A stretch of DNA of 64,000 bases from the NCBI GenBank assembly GCA_050480245.1, contig JBCNEQ010000019.1. One strand, written 5' to 3'. The position numbers were made by a program, and so were the translations under genes. Under the pieces are notes generated by a model, which ran no database searches, was not told where the DNA came from, and was given only the letters and a program-made list of their open reading frames with translations. This document shows, piece by piece, positions 35,457 through 43,811 of the stretch (positions within the stretch are counted from its first letter, which is position 1; each line of letters starts with the position of its first letter). This DNA is from Anoxybacillus sp050480245. Lineage in GTDB: Bacteria > Bacillota > Bacilli > Bacillales > Anoxybacillaceae.

Positions 35457-36113
35457 ATGATCAAAATTGCGCCATCCATTTTATCTGCTAATTTTGCTAA
35501 ACTTGGCGAAGAAATTGTGGACGTAGAACGAGGGGGAGCTGATTACATTCATGTCGATGTGATGGACGGCCATTTCGTTCCAAACATCACAATCGGTCCG
35601 CTCATCGTGGAGGCGATTCGTCCTGTAACGAAACTGCCACTTGACGTTCATTTAATGATTGAACAGCCGGATCGCTATATTCCGACGTTTGCGAAAGCGG
35701 GAGCCGATTATTTAACGGTGCATGTTGAAGCTTGCCCGCATTTACACCGGACGATCCACCTCATTAAAGAACATGGTGTGAAAGCAGGAGTAGCGTTAAA
35801 TCCGCATACACCGATTTCGATGATTGAACATGTGATTGAAGACCTCGACCTCGTTTTATTTATGACGGTCAACCCGGGTTTTGGTGGACAATCGTTTATT
35901 CCAGCAGTGCTCCCAAAAATTCATGCGTTTTCAACACTCGTTCGTGAACGAGGGCTTTCTGTTGAAATTGAAGTAGACGGTGGCATTCATGCAGAAACGG
36001 CAAAACTTTGTGTCGAAGCAGGCGCGAATGTTCTTGTTGCAGGGTCAGCCATTTATAACAAAGCGGATCGTGCCCAAGCCATTCGCATGATTCGTGAGGG
36101 TGTGTCACGTTGA
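35457..36113 (+). CDS. rpe: Ribulose-phosphate 3-epimerase
   Basis: 218 residues with a TIM barrel that interconverts ribulose-5-P and xylulose-5-P in the pentose phosphate pathway. Motifs are SILSANFAKLG at the N-terminus, HVDVMDGHFVPN with metal ligands, and MTVNPGFGGQ. It begins two bases after rsgA. The last codons form one arm of a 7-bp inverted repeat at 36101-36117. Confidence 0.97.
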   Translation: MIKIAPSILSANFAKLGEEIVDVERGGADYIHVDVMDGHFVPNITIGPLIVEAIRPVTKLPLDVHLMIEQPDRYIPTFAKAGADYLTVHVEACPHLHRTIHLIKEHGVKAGVALNPHTPISMIEHVIEDLDLVLFMTVNPGFGGQSFIPAVLPKIHAFSTLVRERGLSVEIEVDGGIHAETAKLCVEAGANVLVAGSAIYNKADRAQAIRMIREGVSR

Positions 36114-36144
36114 CACATCCTTCTTTATTAGGGAGGTGAATTTG

Positions 36145-36783
36145 TTGATTATTCATCTTGTAGCAGGTGGTCCGACAAGTTTTTTACCTCATTTACAAAC
36201 ATACGACGGAGAGGACGTATGTTGGGTAGGGGTAGATCGTGGCGTTTTAGCGCTGCTCGATGCGGGAATCATGCCAAAACGGGCGTTTGGCGATTTTGAC
36301 TCCATTGCCGAATATGAGTTGCAGCAATTACAAACACAATTGCCGCATATCGACATATGGCCAGCTGAAAAAGACCAAACGGATACAGATATTGCGCTCG
36401 ATTGGGCGCTTGAACAACAAGCGACAAAAATTCGCCTATTTGGAGCAACAGGCGGACGGCTCGATCATTTCTTTGGCAACGTTCAACTTTTGTTCAAAGG
36501 AAAAGACGGGCAGATTGAGTTAATCGATCGTCAAAATATCGTTGCGCTTTATCGAAGTGGAAAACATGTCGTTGAAAAAAAAGACGAATACCGATACATT
36601 TCATTTATTCCTATGACTCCGATTCGCGCTTTAACGCTCCGCGGATTTAAATACCCGCTCGATGCGCACGATGTGCCGCTTGGATCAACATTATGTGTAA
36701 GCAATGAACTCATCCATAGTTTTGGTACTTTTTCATTCACTGAAGGCATATTAATGATGATAAGAAGCAAGGATGAAAAATAA
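36145..36783 (+). CDS. thiN: Thiamine diphosphokinase
   Basis: About 212 residues. It makes thiamine diphosphate from thiamine and ATP. The N-terminus IIHLVAGGPTSFLPHL, the WVGVDRGVLALLDAGI segment, FGDFDSI and TDTDIALDWAL match the ThiN/TPK family. A strong GGGAGGTGAA at 36131-36140 is followed by two in-frame TTGs; the one at 36145 has 8-base spacing and matches family length. No thiamine riboswitch is visible. Confidence 0.93.
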   Translation: MIIHLVAGGPTSFLPHLQTYDGEDVCWVGVDRGVLALLDAGIMPKRAFGDFDSIAEYELQQLQTQLPHIDIWPAEKDQTDTDIALDWALEQQATKIRLFGATGGRLDHFFGNVQLLFKGKDGQIELIDRQNIVALYRSGKHVVEKKDEYRYISFIPMTPIRALTLRGFKYPLDAHDVPLGSTLCVSNELIHSFGTFSFTEGILMMIRSKDEK

Positions 36784-36857
36784 CGCTTCGAGGTACAATT
36801 TGTGCGGAGATGAATATATTAAATGGAAGAGTGTGCACAGTAGGGGAGGGAATGATC

Positions 36858-36938
36858 GTGAAGTTTTATACGATTAAGTTGCCAAAATTTTTAGGTGGAA
36901 TTGTTCGGGCGATGTTAAATTCGTTTAAAAAAGGATAA
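36858..36938 (+). CDS. spoVM: Stage V sporulation protein M
   Basis: A 26-codon gene whose product begins KFYTIKLPKFLGGIVRAM, almost identical to B. subtilis SpoVM. The peptide is an amphipathic helix that recognises the convex outer forespore membrane and anchors SpoIVA to start coat assembly. Pro at position 9, important for curvature sensing, is kept. GGGGAGGG at 36843-36850 spaces best to GTG 36858; an in-frame ATG at 36852 is too close and would add two residues. It is followed by a terminator. I could not identify a clear sporulation-sigma promoter upstream. Confidence 0.95.
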   Translation: MKFYTIKLPKFLGGIVRAMLNSFKKG

Positions 36939-36940
36939 AA

Positions 36941-36965
36941 AGCACCAATCATTTGGTGCTTTTTT
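36941..36965. terminator. Bidirectional terminator between spoVM and rpmB
   Basis: AGCACCAA (36941-36948) pairs TTGGTGCT (36953-36960), with T runs on the plus side and an A run on the other side that reads as T on the minus strand. It serves convergent spoVM and rpmB. Confidence 0.9.
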
Positions 36966-36995
36966 CTATGAGGCGTGCGCTTTCCGCTTTTTTTA

Positions 36996-37181
36996 TTACA
37001 CACGTTCTACTTTTCCGGATTTTAATGCGCGAGCAGAAACCCAAACGCGCTTTGGTTTTCCGTCAACTAAAATGCGAACTTTTTGAAGGTTTGCTTTCCA
37101 TGTGCGGCGGCTCGCATTCATTGCATGAGAACGAGCGTTTCCGAATGATTTTTTCTTACCAGTCACAAAGCATTTTGCCAT
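36996..37181 (-). CDS. rpmB: 50S ribosomal protein L28
   Basis: 61 residues. AKCFVTGKKKSFGNARSHA and the end VSARALKSGKVERV are diagnostic for L28. Only one cysteine is present, so this is the form without the zinc-binding Cys set. The start is at 37181 after GAGGAGGGAAAC on the minus strand. The eight-codon extension in frame upstream contains the Shine-Dalgarno and is not translated. The gene runs against its neighbours. Confidence 0.96.
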   Translation of the reverse strand: MAKCFVTGKKKSFGNARSHAMNASRRTWKANLQKVRILVDGKPKRVWVSARALKSGKVERV

Positions 37182-37401
37182 TTTGTTTCCCTCCTCACTT
37201 GCCAAACTACGTGCTCAAAACACTACTATAATTTATCATACATAAAAACGGATTGCAATACTTCCGATACACTGTTTCAAGAAAATAACCTTGACATTCG
37301 TTTTCCGTTTCGGGTAAATATACTATGGGTGGGAGCTTTCAAAAATAAGCCGAGTATAGTACAATGGCGTTAGCTACCTAATAAGAAAGGGGACTTGAGC
37401 G
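37182..37401. promoter_or_regulatory. Divergent promoter region of rpmB and the asp23-family gene
   Basis: On the plus strand TTGACA 37291-37296 is followed 18 bp later by TAAATA 37315-37320; a second possible -10, TACAAT, is at 37360-37365. On the minus strand TTGCAA with TAAATT 17 bp later lies in 37230-37262 and would serve rpmB. GGGGACTTGAGCG before 37402 supplies a Shine-Dalgarno. Confidence 0.5.
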
Positions 37402-37764
37402 ATGTCCATTGAATTACAAACGAAATACGGTCGTGTTGAAATTAGTAACGATGTCATTGCAGCAATTGCTGGAGGAGCAGCAGTCGATTGCTACGGCATT
37501 GTCGGCATGGCATCAAAAAATCAATTAAAAGACGGCATTGCTGAAATTTTACGCCGCGAAAACTTTGCAAAAGGCATTGTCGTTCGCCAAGAAAACGATG
37601 AAGTGCATATTGATTTATACGTCATTGTTAGCTACGGCACAAAAATTTCGGAAGTTGCGCACAACGTACAAACGAAAGTCAAGTATACGCTAGATAAAAC
37701 GTTAGGTTTATCTGTTCAATCGATCAACATTTATGTTCAAGGGGTTCGCGTCACGAATCCGTAG
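37402..37764 (+). CDS. yloU: Asp23/Gls24-family protein (YloU)
   Basis: 120 residues of the DUF322/Asp23 family. The conserved N-terminal strand pattern (GRVEISNDVIAAIAGGAAVD, then CYGIVGM) and the C-terminal VQSINIYVQGVRV are visible. There are no membrane helices. Members are linked with envelope stress and are regularly found in front of the fatty acid kinase gene, as here (17 bases apart). The molecular role is not established. Confidence 0.9.
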   Translation: MSIELQTKYGRVEISNDVIAAIAGGAAVDCYGIVGMASKNQLKDGIAEILRRENFAKGIVVRQENDEVHIDLYVIVSYGTKISEVAHNVQTKVKYTLDKTLGLSVQSINIYVQGVRVTNP

Positions 37765-37781
37765 TGAGGGGGAACTAATCT

Positions 37782-39440
37782 GTGGCAATAATAACATTAG
37801 ATGGAAAACGCTTTGCGCAAATGGTGCTGCAAGGCGCGACACATTTAGCGAACAACGCAAAAACAGTAGACGCGTTAAACGTCTTTCCCGTTCCGGATGG
37901 GGATACAGGAACGAATATGAATTTGTCGATGACGTCTGGTGCGAAAGAAGTAAAAAATCACATATCTGACCATATTGGAAAAGTAGCAAGCGCGCTAGCG
38001 AAAGGATTGTTAATGGGCGCGCGCGGAAATTCAGGCGTCATTTTATCGCAATTATTCCGTGGATTTGCGAAAGCGATTGAGCAAAAAAGCGAAATTAACA
38101 GCAAAGAGTTTGCAGCTGCGCTTGAAGCGGGCGTGCAGACAGCGTATAAAGCGGTGATGAAGCCGGTTGAAGGCACGATTTTAACGGTTGCGAAAGATGC
38201 GGCAAAGCGCGCAGTAGCTGTGGCGAAAAAAGAAACGGACATCGTCGTTGTGATGACGGAAGTGTTAAAAGAAGCAAAAGCATCGCTGAAGCGGACGCCC
38301 GATTTACTTCCTGTATTAAAAGAAGTAGGTGTCGTTGACAGCGGAGGACAAGGTCTTGTCTTTGTATACGAAGGATTTTTATCGGCGTTAAAAGGTGAAA
38401 CCATTGCAGAAACAGAAACGTTGTCAATGGAGCAACTCGTCCGCACAGAACATCATCGCAGCGTTCAAAGCCATCTAAGTGCAAATGACATCGAATTCGG
38501 ATATTGTACGGAATTTATGGTGAAATTTGAACAAGAAAAAGTGGCGAAACATCCGTTTCATGAAGAATCGTTCCGTCAAGATTTAAGCCGCTTTGGCGAT
38601 TCGCTTCTTGTCATTGCGGACGATGAATTAGTAAAAGTACACATTCATGCGGAACAGCCAGGTGAAGTGCTCACCTATGCGCAACGTTATGGAAGTTTAA
38701 TTAACATTAAAATTGAAAACATGCGTGAACAACACGCGAATATTGTTCATCAAGAGATGGAGCCGCCGAAAAAACAAGAGCGCATCCCATACGGTATCGT
38801 TGCGGTAGCGATGGGGGATGGAATTGCCGAATTGTTTAAAAGCATCGGTGCTCATGCGGTCATCGAAGGTGGACAAACGATGAATCCGAGCACAGAAGAC
38901 ATCGTGAAAGCGATTGAAGAAGTGAATGCGCAAACGGTATTTGTGTTGCCGAATAATAAAAACATTATTTTAGCAGCCCAACAAGCCGCTTCTGTCGCTT
39001 CATGTGATGTGGTCGTCATTCCGTCGAAAACGGTGCCACAAGGCATGACCGCTTTGCTTTCCTTTAATCCTTCTGCGACAAAAGAGGAAAATGAGCAAGC
39101 GATGACGGAGGCACTTGCGCGCGTGAAAACAGGACAAGTGACGTTTGCTGTCCGCGACACACATATTGACGGAGTAGAAATCGCGAAAGACGACTATATG
39201 GGAATTGCCGATGGAAAAATTGTCGTATCTAACAAAGAGATTGCTTATGTCGTTGAAACATTACTTTCACATATGATTGGCGAGGAAGACGAAATTTTAA
39301 CGATCCTCTCTGGCGAAGAGGCAACAGAAGAACAACTCGCACACGTCGTTCAATTTGTTGAACAACAATTCCCGCATGTTGAAATCGAAACACATCATGG
39401 CGGACAACCGTTATATCCATTTATTTTTGCCATTGAATAA
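37782..39440 (+). CDS. fakA: Fatty acid kinase, ATP-binding subunit FakA (YloV)
   Basis: 552 residues. The N-terminal DhaL-like ATP-binding domain has PVPDGDTGTNM and MGARGNSGVILSQL. A middle domain and a C-terminal FakB-interacting domain follow. FakA phosphorylates fatty acids bound to FakB proteins, feeding them to PlsX/PlsY; plsX itself is 4 kb downstream. The start is GTG 37782 behind GAGGGGGAAC. No fakB gene is in the window. Older annotation calls it a dihydroxyacetone-kinase-like protein. Confidence 0.92.
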   Translation: MAIITLDGKRFAQMVLQGATHLANNAKTVDALNVFPVPDGDTGTNMNLSMTSGAKEVKNHISDHIGKVASALAKGLLMGARGNSGVILSQLFRGFAKAIEQKSEINSKEFAAALEAGVQTAYKAVMKPVEGTILTVAKDAAKRAVAVAKKETDIVVVMTEVLKEAKASLKRTPDLLPVLKEVGVVDSGGQGLVFVYEGFLSALKGETIAETETLSMEQLVRTEHHRSVQSHLSANDIEFGYCTEFMVKFEQEKVAKHPFHEESFRQDLSRFGDSLLVIADDELVKVHIHAEQPGEVLTYAQRYGSLINIKIENMREQHANIVHQEMEPPKKQERIPYGIVAVAMGDGIAELFKSIGAHAVIEGGQTMNPSTEDIVKAIEEVNAQTVFVLPNNKNIILAAQQAASVASCDVVVIPSKTVPQGMTALLSFNPSATKEENEQAMTEALARVKTGQVTFAVRDTHIDGVEIAKDDYMGIADGKIVVSNKEIAYVVETLLSHMIGEEDEILTILSGEEATEEQLAHVVQFVEQQFPHVEIETHHGGQPLYPFIFAIE

Positions 39441-39470
39441 AGCGGATCGCTGTTATTCACATACGATGAA

Positions 39471-39498
39471 AGAAGGGGAGTGTTCCCCTTCTTTTTCA
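39471..39498 (+). terminator. Terminator after fakA
   Basis: AAGAAGGGGA (39471-39480) pairs TCCCCTTCTT (39485-39494) with a four-base loop and a following T run. It separates the yloU-fakA pair from sdaAB. Confidence 0.9.
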
Positions 39499-39523
39499 TG
39501 AAGATGACAAAGGGGAGGAAAAA

Positions 39524-40186
39524 ATGAAATATCGCAGTGTATTTGACATTATCGGCCCAATTATGATTGGTCCGTCTAGCTCACATACAGCAGGAGCGGT
39601 ACGCATTGGTAAAGTAGCGCGCAATTTATTCGGAAGAAAACCTGCTTGGGCGGATATTTTCTTTTACGGTTCATTTGCTCAAACGTACAAAGGGCATGGA
39701 ACAGATGTCGCTATTGTTGGCGGCTTATTAAATTTTGATACGTTCGACGAGCGTATGAAAACATCGTTACACATCGCCAAACAAGAAGGCATTCGTGTGA
39801 CATTTCATGAAGAAGAAGCGATTCCGCCTCACCCAAACACCGCCAAAATTCGTCTTGGAGATGAACAAGGCGAGCTTGAGGTTGTCGGCATTTCGATTGG
39901 CGGAGGAAAAATTGAAATTATCGAACTAAATGGTTTCGAGCTAAAGCTTTCTGGTCATCATCCGGCCCTTTTAATTATGCACAACGATCGATACGGGGCG
40001 ATTGCGGGGGTTGTCAATGTTTTGGCAAAATATGCGATCAATATCGGGCATATGGAGGTATCACGTAAAGAAAAAGGGAAGCAAGCGCTTATGACAATTG
40101 AAGTAGACCAAAATATTGATGATACGATTGTGGAGCAACTAAAAACGTTGCCACATATTATTGATGTAACAAAAATTGTCGAGTAA
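39524..40186 (+). CDS. sdaAB: L-serine dehydratase, beta subunit
   Basis: 220 residues. The N-terminal domain has FDIIGPIMIGPSSSHTAGAV, a serine-binding loop found in iron-sulfur L-serine dehydratases. The C-terminal 70 residues are an ACT domain (PALLIMHNDRYGAIAGVVN). With SdaAA it deaminates serine to pyruvate and ammonia. AAGGGGAGGAAAAA precedes the ATG. Confidence 0.95.
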   Translation: MKYRSVFDIIGPIMIGPSSSHTAGAVRIGKVARNLFGRKPAWADIFFYGSFAQTYKGHGTDVAIVGGLLNFDTFDERMKTSLHIAKQEGIRVTFHEEEAIPPHPNTAKIRLGDEQGELEVVGISIGGGKIEIIELNGFELKLSGHHPALLIMHNDRYGAIAGVVNVLAKYAINIGHMEVSRKEKGKQALMTIEVDQNIDDTIVEQLKTLPHIIDVTKIVE

Positions 40187-40210
40187 ACGCGTCACAAAGG
40201 GGAGACAACG

Positions 40211-41098
40211 ATGTTTCGAAATGTAGCAGAACTCGTGGAACGAGCAGAACGAGAACAAATTAAAATCGCTGAAGTAATGATTCGTCAAGAAATGGAAGTA
40301 ACTGAGCGCAGCCGAGAGGACATTGTTGTGCAAATGGAGAAAAACTTACAAGTGATGGAGCAAGCCGTCATGCGTGGATTAGCGGGCGTTCGCTCTCATT
40401 CTGGATTAACAGGCGGCGATGCGACTCGCTTGCAACAATATATTGCACGCGGCCAATTTTTATCGGGAGAAACAATTTTAGATGCCGTCAGCAAAGCGAT
40501 GGCGACAAACGAAGTGAACGCAGCCATGGGAATGATTTGTGCCACGCCGACGGCAGGATCGGCTGGTGTCGTTCCAGGCACATTATTTGCGGTGAAAGAG
40601 AAACTGCAGCCGACGCGTGAACAAATGGTTGAGTTTTTATTTACTGCAGGTGCATTCGGATTTGTTGTCGCAAACAACGCATCGATTTCCGGGGCGGCAG
40701 GAGGATGCCAAGCGGAAGTAGGCTCAGCGGCAGGCATGGCAGCGGCGGCGCTTGTAGAAATGGCTGGAGGTACGCCAAGACAAGCGGCAGAAGCGATGGC
40801 GATCGCTTTAAAAAATATGCTTGGGCTCGTCTGTGATCCAGTAGCAGGGTTAGTTGAAGTACCGTGTGTGAAACGAAATGCGATCGGAGCGGCAAATGCG
40901 ATGATTGCTGCTGATATGGCGCTTGCTGGCATACAAAGCCGCATTCCGTGCGATGAAGTGATTGAAGCGATGTTCCGCATCGGTCAGACGATGCCTGTTG
41001 CGTTAAAAGAAACAGCACAAGGAGGGTTAGCGGCGACGCCGACCGCTCGTAAATTAGAAGCGAGCATTTTCGGCAAGCCGAATGAGAAACGTGAGTGA
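40211..41098 (+). CDS. sdaAA: L-serine dehydratase, alpha subunit
   Basis: 295 residues. It carries the oxygen-sensitive 4Fe-4S cluster; cysteines are in MICATPTAGSAG, GGCQAEVGSA, LVCDPVAG and VPCVKRNA. GLTGGDATRL and the Gly-rich segments are typical of the alpha chain. It follows sdaAB by 24 bases with its own GGGGAGAC. The 3' end overlaps recG by 17 bases. Confidence 0.95.
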   Translation: MFRNVAELVERAEREQIKIAEVMIRQEMEVTERSREDIVVQMEKNLQVMEQAVMRGLAGVRSHSGLTGGDATRLQQYIARGQFLSGETILDAVSKAMATNEVNAAMGMICATPTAGSAGVVPGTLFAVKEKLQPTREQMVEFLFTAGAFGFVVANNASISGAAGGCQAEVGSAAGMAAAALVEMAGGTPRQAAEAMAIALKNMLGLVCDPVAGLVEVPCVKRNAIGAANAMIAADMALAGIQSRIPCDEVIEAMFRIGQTMPVALKETAQGGLAATPTARKLEASIFGKPNEKRE

Positions 41099-43139
41099 CG
41101 TACTACAACAAACAGTCACAGCGATTAAAGGAATTGGTGAAGAAACAGCCGCCGCTCTTCATGATATGGGAATTGATACGATTGAACAACTATTGTATCA
41201 TTTCCCGTTTCGTTATGAAGATTATCGTCTATGTTCATTAGAAGAAGCAAAGCACGATGAAAAAGTGACGATTGTCGGCAAAGTATATAGCGAGCCTGTC
41301 CTCACGTATTACAGCCGCAAAAAGTCACGGTTGACATTTCGCGTGCTCGTCGATCGTTTTTTAGTAACCGCCGTTTGTTTTAACCAACCATATTTGAAAA
41401 AGAAACTTGCTTTACACGAAACGGTAACGATCACAGGCAAGTGGGATAAACACCGTCAAACGATTACGGTACAACAGTTACACATCGGGGAAATGAAACA
41501 GCAAAAGGAAATCGAACCGGTGTACTCGATACGTGGCGATATAACGGTCAAAGGCATGCGGCGTTTTATTGCGCTCGCCTTACAACAATACGGCCATGCG
41601 CTTGTCGACCCGCTGCCGAGCGAACTGTTGCACGCATATCGACTCATATCGAAGCGCGATGCCATTCAAGCGATTCATATGCCGCTTTCGCACGAGCAAC
41701 TGAAACAAGCGCGGCGCCGTCTCGTTTATGAAGAATTTTTACTTTTCCAATTAAAAATGCAAGCGTTAAAAAAATATCGTCGCGAACAATCGCCGGGCAT
41801 CGCCCATCGTTTTCCTGATGAACAACTTCATGCCTTTATTCAATCGCTGCCGTTTCCGTTAACGAACGCTCAACAGCGCGTTGTGCGTGAAATTGTACAA
41901 GATTTAAAATCGCCATATCGCATGAATCGGCTATTACAAGGCGATGTCGGTTCTGGGAAAACAGTTGTTGCTGCTATTGTATTATATGCGGTGCATTTGT
42001 CAGGGTATCAAGGAGCGCTGATGGTACCGACAGAAATTTTAGCCGAGCAACATGCCGAATCGCTTTTGGCGCTGCTTGCACCGATGGGCATTCGCGTAGA
42101 ACTGTTGACGAGTTCGGTAAAAGGAAAAAGGCGCAAACAACTACTTGAGCAACTCGCAGCAGGGGAAGTTCATGTTGTTGTCGGCACGCATGCGCTCATT
42201 CAAGACGATGTCAATTTTGCGAAACTTGGTGTCGTCATTACAGATGAGCAACATCGCTTTGGGGTCGAACAACGGCGCATTTTACGTGAAAAAGGGCAAT
42301 CGCCTGATGTGTTGTTTATGACGGCCACTCCGATTCCACGCACGCTTGCGATTACGGCATTTGGAGAAATGGACGTCTCGATCATTGATGAAATGCCAAA
42401 AGGGAGAAAAAAAATCGAGACGTACTGGGTTAAGCACGACATGCTTGAACGTGTATTTCAGTTTATCGCTAAACAAGTCGATGCGGGTCATCAAGCATAC
42501 GTCATTTGCCCGCTCATTGAAGAATCAGAAAAATTGGATGTCCAAAACGCAATTGATGTTCATGCGATGCTGACGCACTATTATAAAGGGCGATATCGCA
42601 TTGGATTGATGCACGGCCGTTTATCTTCAGAAGAAAAAGAAGAAGTGATGCGCGCCTTTAGCACAAACGACATCCATATTTTAGTTTCCACAACGGTTGT
42701 TGAGGTCGGCGTAAACGTTCCGAACGCCACGGTCATGGTTATTTACGATGCGGATCGGTTCGGTCTTGCCCAACTTCATCAGCTGCGCGGGCGAGTAGGG
42801 CGAGGAGAAGCCCAATCGTATTGTATTTTAGTCGCTGATCCAAAATCGGAAACCGGAAAAGAGCGGATGCGCATTATGACTGAAACGAACGATGGTTTTG
42901 TATTGTCTGAAAAAGATTTAGAGCTGCGCGGACCGGGTGATTTTTTTGGAACGAAGCAAAGCGGCATGCCTGAATTTCGGCTTGGTGACATCGTTCACGA
43001 CTATCGCGTTTTGGAAGTTGCGCGCCAAGACGCTGCTCGTCTCATTGATTCGCAAGCTTTTTGGCATGACGATAAATACGCCTTTCTTCGCGACTATTTA
43101 CAACAATCGGGCATTTTAAACGGTGAAAAATTAGATTAA
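41082..43139 (+). CDS. recG: ATP-dependent DNA helicase RecG
   Basis: 685 residues. An N-terminal wedge/OB domain that binds branched DNA is followed by a superfamily 2 helicase core with Walker A GDVGSGKTVV, DEQH in ITDEQHRFG, and TATPIPRT. It remodels stalled forks and Holliday junctions. The first ATG is 41082; a GTG at 41091 is an alternative. Neither has a strong Shine-Dalgarno, so translation may depend on the overlapping sdaAA frame. Confidence 0.96.
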   Translation: MRNVSDVLQQTVTAIKGIGEETAAALHDMGIDTIEQLLYHFPFRYEDYRLCSLEEAKHDEKVTIVGKVYSEPVLTYYSRKKSRLTFRVLVDRFLVTAVCFNQPYLKKKLALHETVTITGKWDKHRQTITVQQLHIGEMKQQKEIEPVYSIRGDITVKGMRRFIALALQQYGHALVDPLPSELLHAYRLISKRDAIQAIHMPLSHEQLKQARRRLVYEEFLLFQLKMQALKKYRREQSPGIAHRFPDEQLHAFIQSLPFPLTNAQQRVVREIVQDLKSPYRMNRLLQGDVGSGKTVVAAIVLYAVHLSGYQGALMVPTEILAEQHAESLLALLAPMGIRVELLTSSVKGKRRKQLLEQLAAGEVHVVVGTHALIQDDVNFAKLGVVITDEQHRFGVEQRRILREKGQSPDVLFMTATPIPRTLAITAFGEMDVSIIDEMPKGRKKIETYWVKHDMLERVFQFIAKQVDAGHQAYVICPLIEESEKLDVQNAIDVHAMLTHYYKGRYRIGLMHGRLSSEEKEEVMRAFSTNDIHILVSTTVVEVGVNVPNATVMVIYDADRFGLAQLHQLRGRVGRGEAQSYCILVADPKSETGKERMRIMTETNDGFVLSEKDLELRGPGDFFGTKQSGMPEFRLGDIVHDYRVLEVARQDAARLIDSQAFWHDDKYAFLRDYLQQSGILNGEKLD

Positions 43140-43145
43140 AATGTG

Positions 43146-43174
43146 TTGAAATGTATTTCTGGGTGTTATATACT
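43146..43174 (+). promoter_or_regulatory. SigA-type promoter of the fapR-plsX-fabD-fabG cluster
   Basis: TTGAAA 43146-43151 and TATACT 43169-43174 are spaced by 17 bp. It begins right after the recG stop codon. Confidence 0.82.
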
Positions 43175-43178
43175 ACTA

Positions 43179-43195
43179 TTAGTATCTAGTAATAA
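43179..43195 (+). promoter_or_regulatory. FapR operator
   Basis: TTAGTATCTAGTAATAA is an imperfect palindrome that closely follows the known FapR box (TTAGTACCNGGTACTAA type). It starts four bases after the -10 box, so bound FapR would block initiation. Malonyl-CoA releases FapR. The gene it controls first is fapR itself. Confidence 0.8.
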
Positions 43196-43214
43196 TTCGG
43201 ATGGTGGATCGAAG

Positions 43215-43811
43215 ATGAGAAGAAATAAGCGAGAACGGCAACGGTTATTGCAAGCAACGATCGAAGAGAACCCATTTATTACGGACGAACAGCTTGCCGA
43301 AAAATTTTCTGTCAGTATTCAAACGATCCGCCTTGATCGCCTTGAACTGTCGATACCAGAGTTGCGCGAGCGCATTAAACATGTCGCTGAGCGCACATTT
43401 GCTGATGAAGTCAAGTCGTTGCCTATTGAAGAAGTAATTGGAGAAATTATTGATATGCAATTGGACGAAAGTGCGATTTCGATTTTTGATGTCAAAAAAG
43501 AACATGTATTTAAACGAAATCAAATTGCACGAGGACATCATTTATTTGCTCAAGCAAACTCGCTTGCAGTTGCAGTCATTAACGATGAATTGGCATTAAC
43601 TGCAAAGGCAAACATTCGCTTCATGCGTCCTGTCAAAGAAGGGGAGCGAGTCGTTGCGAAGGCAAAAGTAAAAAATTTAAACGAAAATGGTCGCACAGTC
43701 GTCGAAGTGAATAGCTACGTTGGTCAAGAGCTTGTTTTTCAAGGAGAATTTCATATGTATCGTTCAAACGTTGTCAAAAAGGATGGAGAACAAAATGAAA
43801 ATCGCAATTGA
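43215..43811 (+). CDS. fapR: Transcription repressor of lipid synthesis FapR
   Basis: About 198 residues. An N-terminal DeoR-like helix-turn-helix (about 1-60; FITDEQLAEKFSVSIQTIRL) is joined to a C-terminal hotdog domain that binds malonyl-CoA. The family start is ATG 43215 (MRRNKRERQRLLQ), not the earlier frame opening at 43143, which overlaps the promoter. GGTGGATCG is a modest Shine-Dalgarno. It overlaps plsX by 17 bases. Confidence 0.95.
   Translation: MRRNKRERQRLLQATIEENPFITDEQLAEKFSVSIQTIRLDRLELSIPELRERIKHVAERTFADEVKSLPIEEVIGEIIDMQLDESAISIFDVKKEHVFKRNQIARGHHLFAQANSLAVAVINDELALTAKANIRFMRPVKEGERVVAKAKVKNLNENGRTVVEVNSYVGQELVFQGEFHMYRSNVVKKDGEQNENRN

Noticed and set aside
36114..36144. 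Thiamine (THI box) riboswitch upstream of thiN
   Set aside because: The gap is only about 30 bases and holds no THI-box sequence.
36784..36857. Sporulation sigma-E promoter before spoVM
   Set aside because: I looked for a sigma-E type -35/-10 pair. Only a vague GGTACAAT-like -10 was found, with no matching -35 at the right distance, so I do not report it as a feature.
40396..40980. Minus-strand open frame of 194 codons opposite sdaAA
   Set aside because: Ala-rich antisense of the glycine/alanine-rich dehydratase subunit, without ribosome-binding site.
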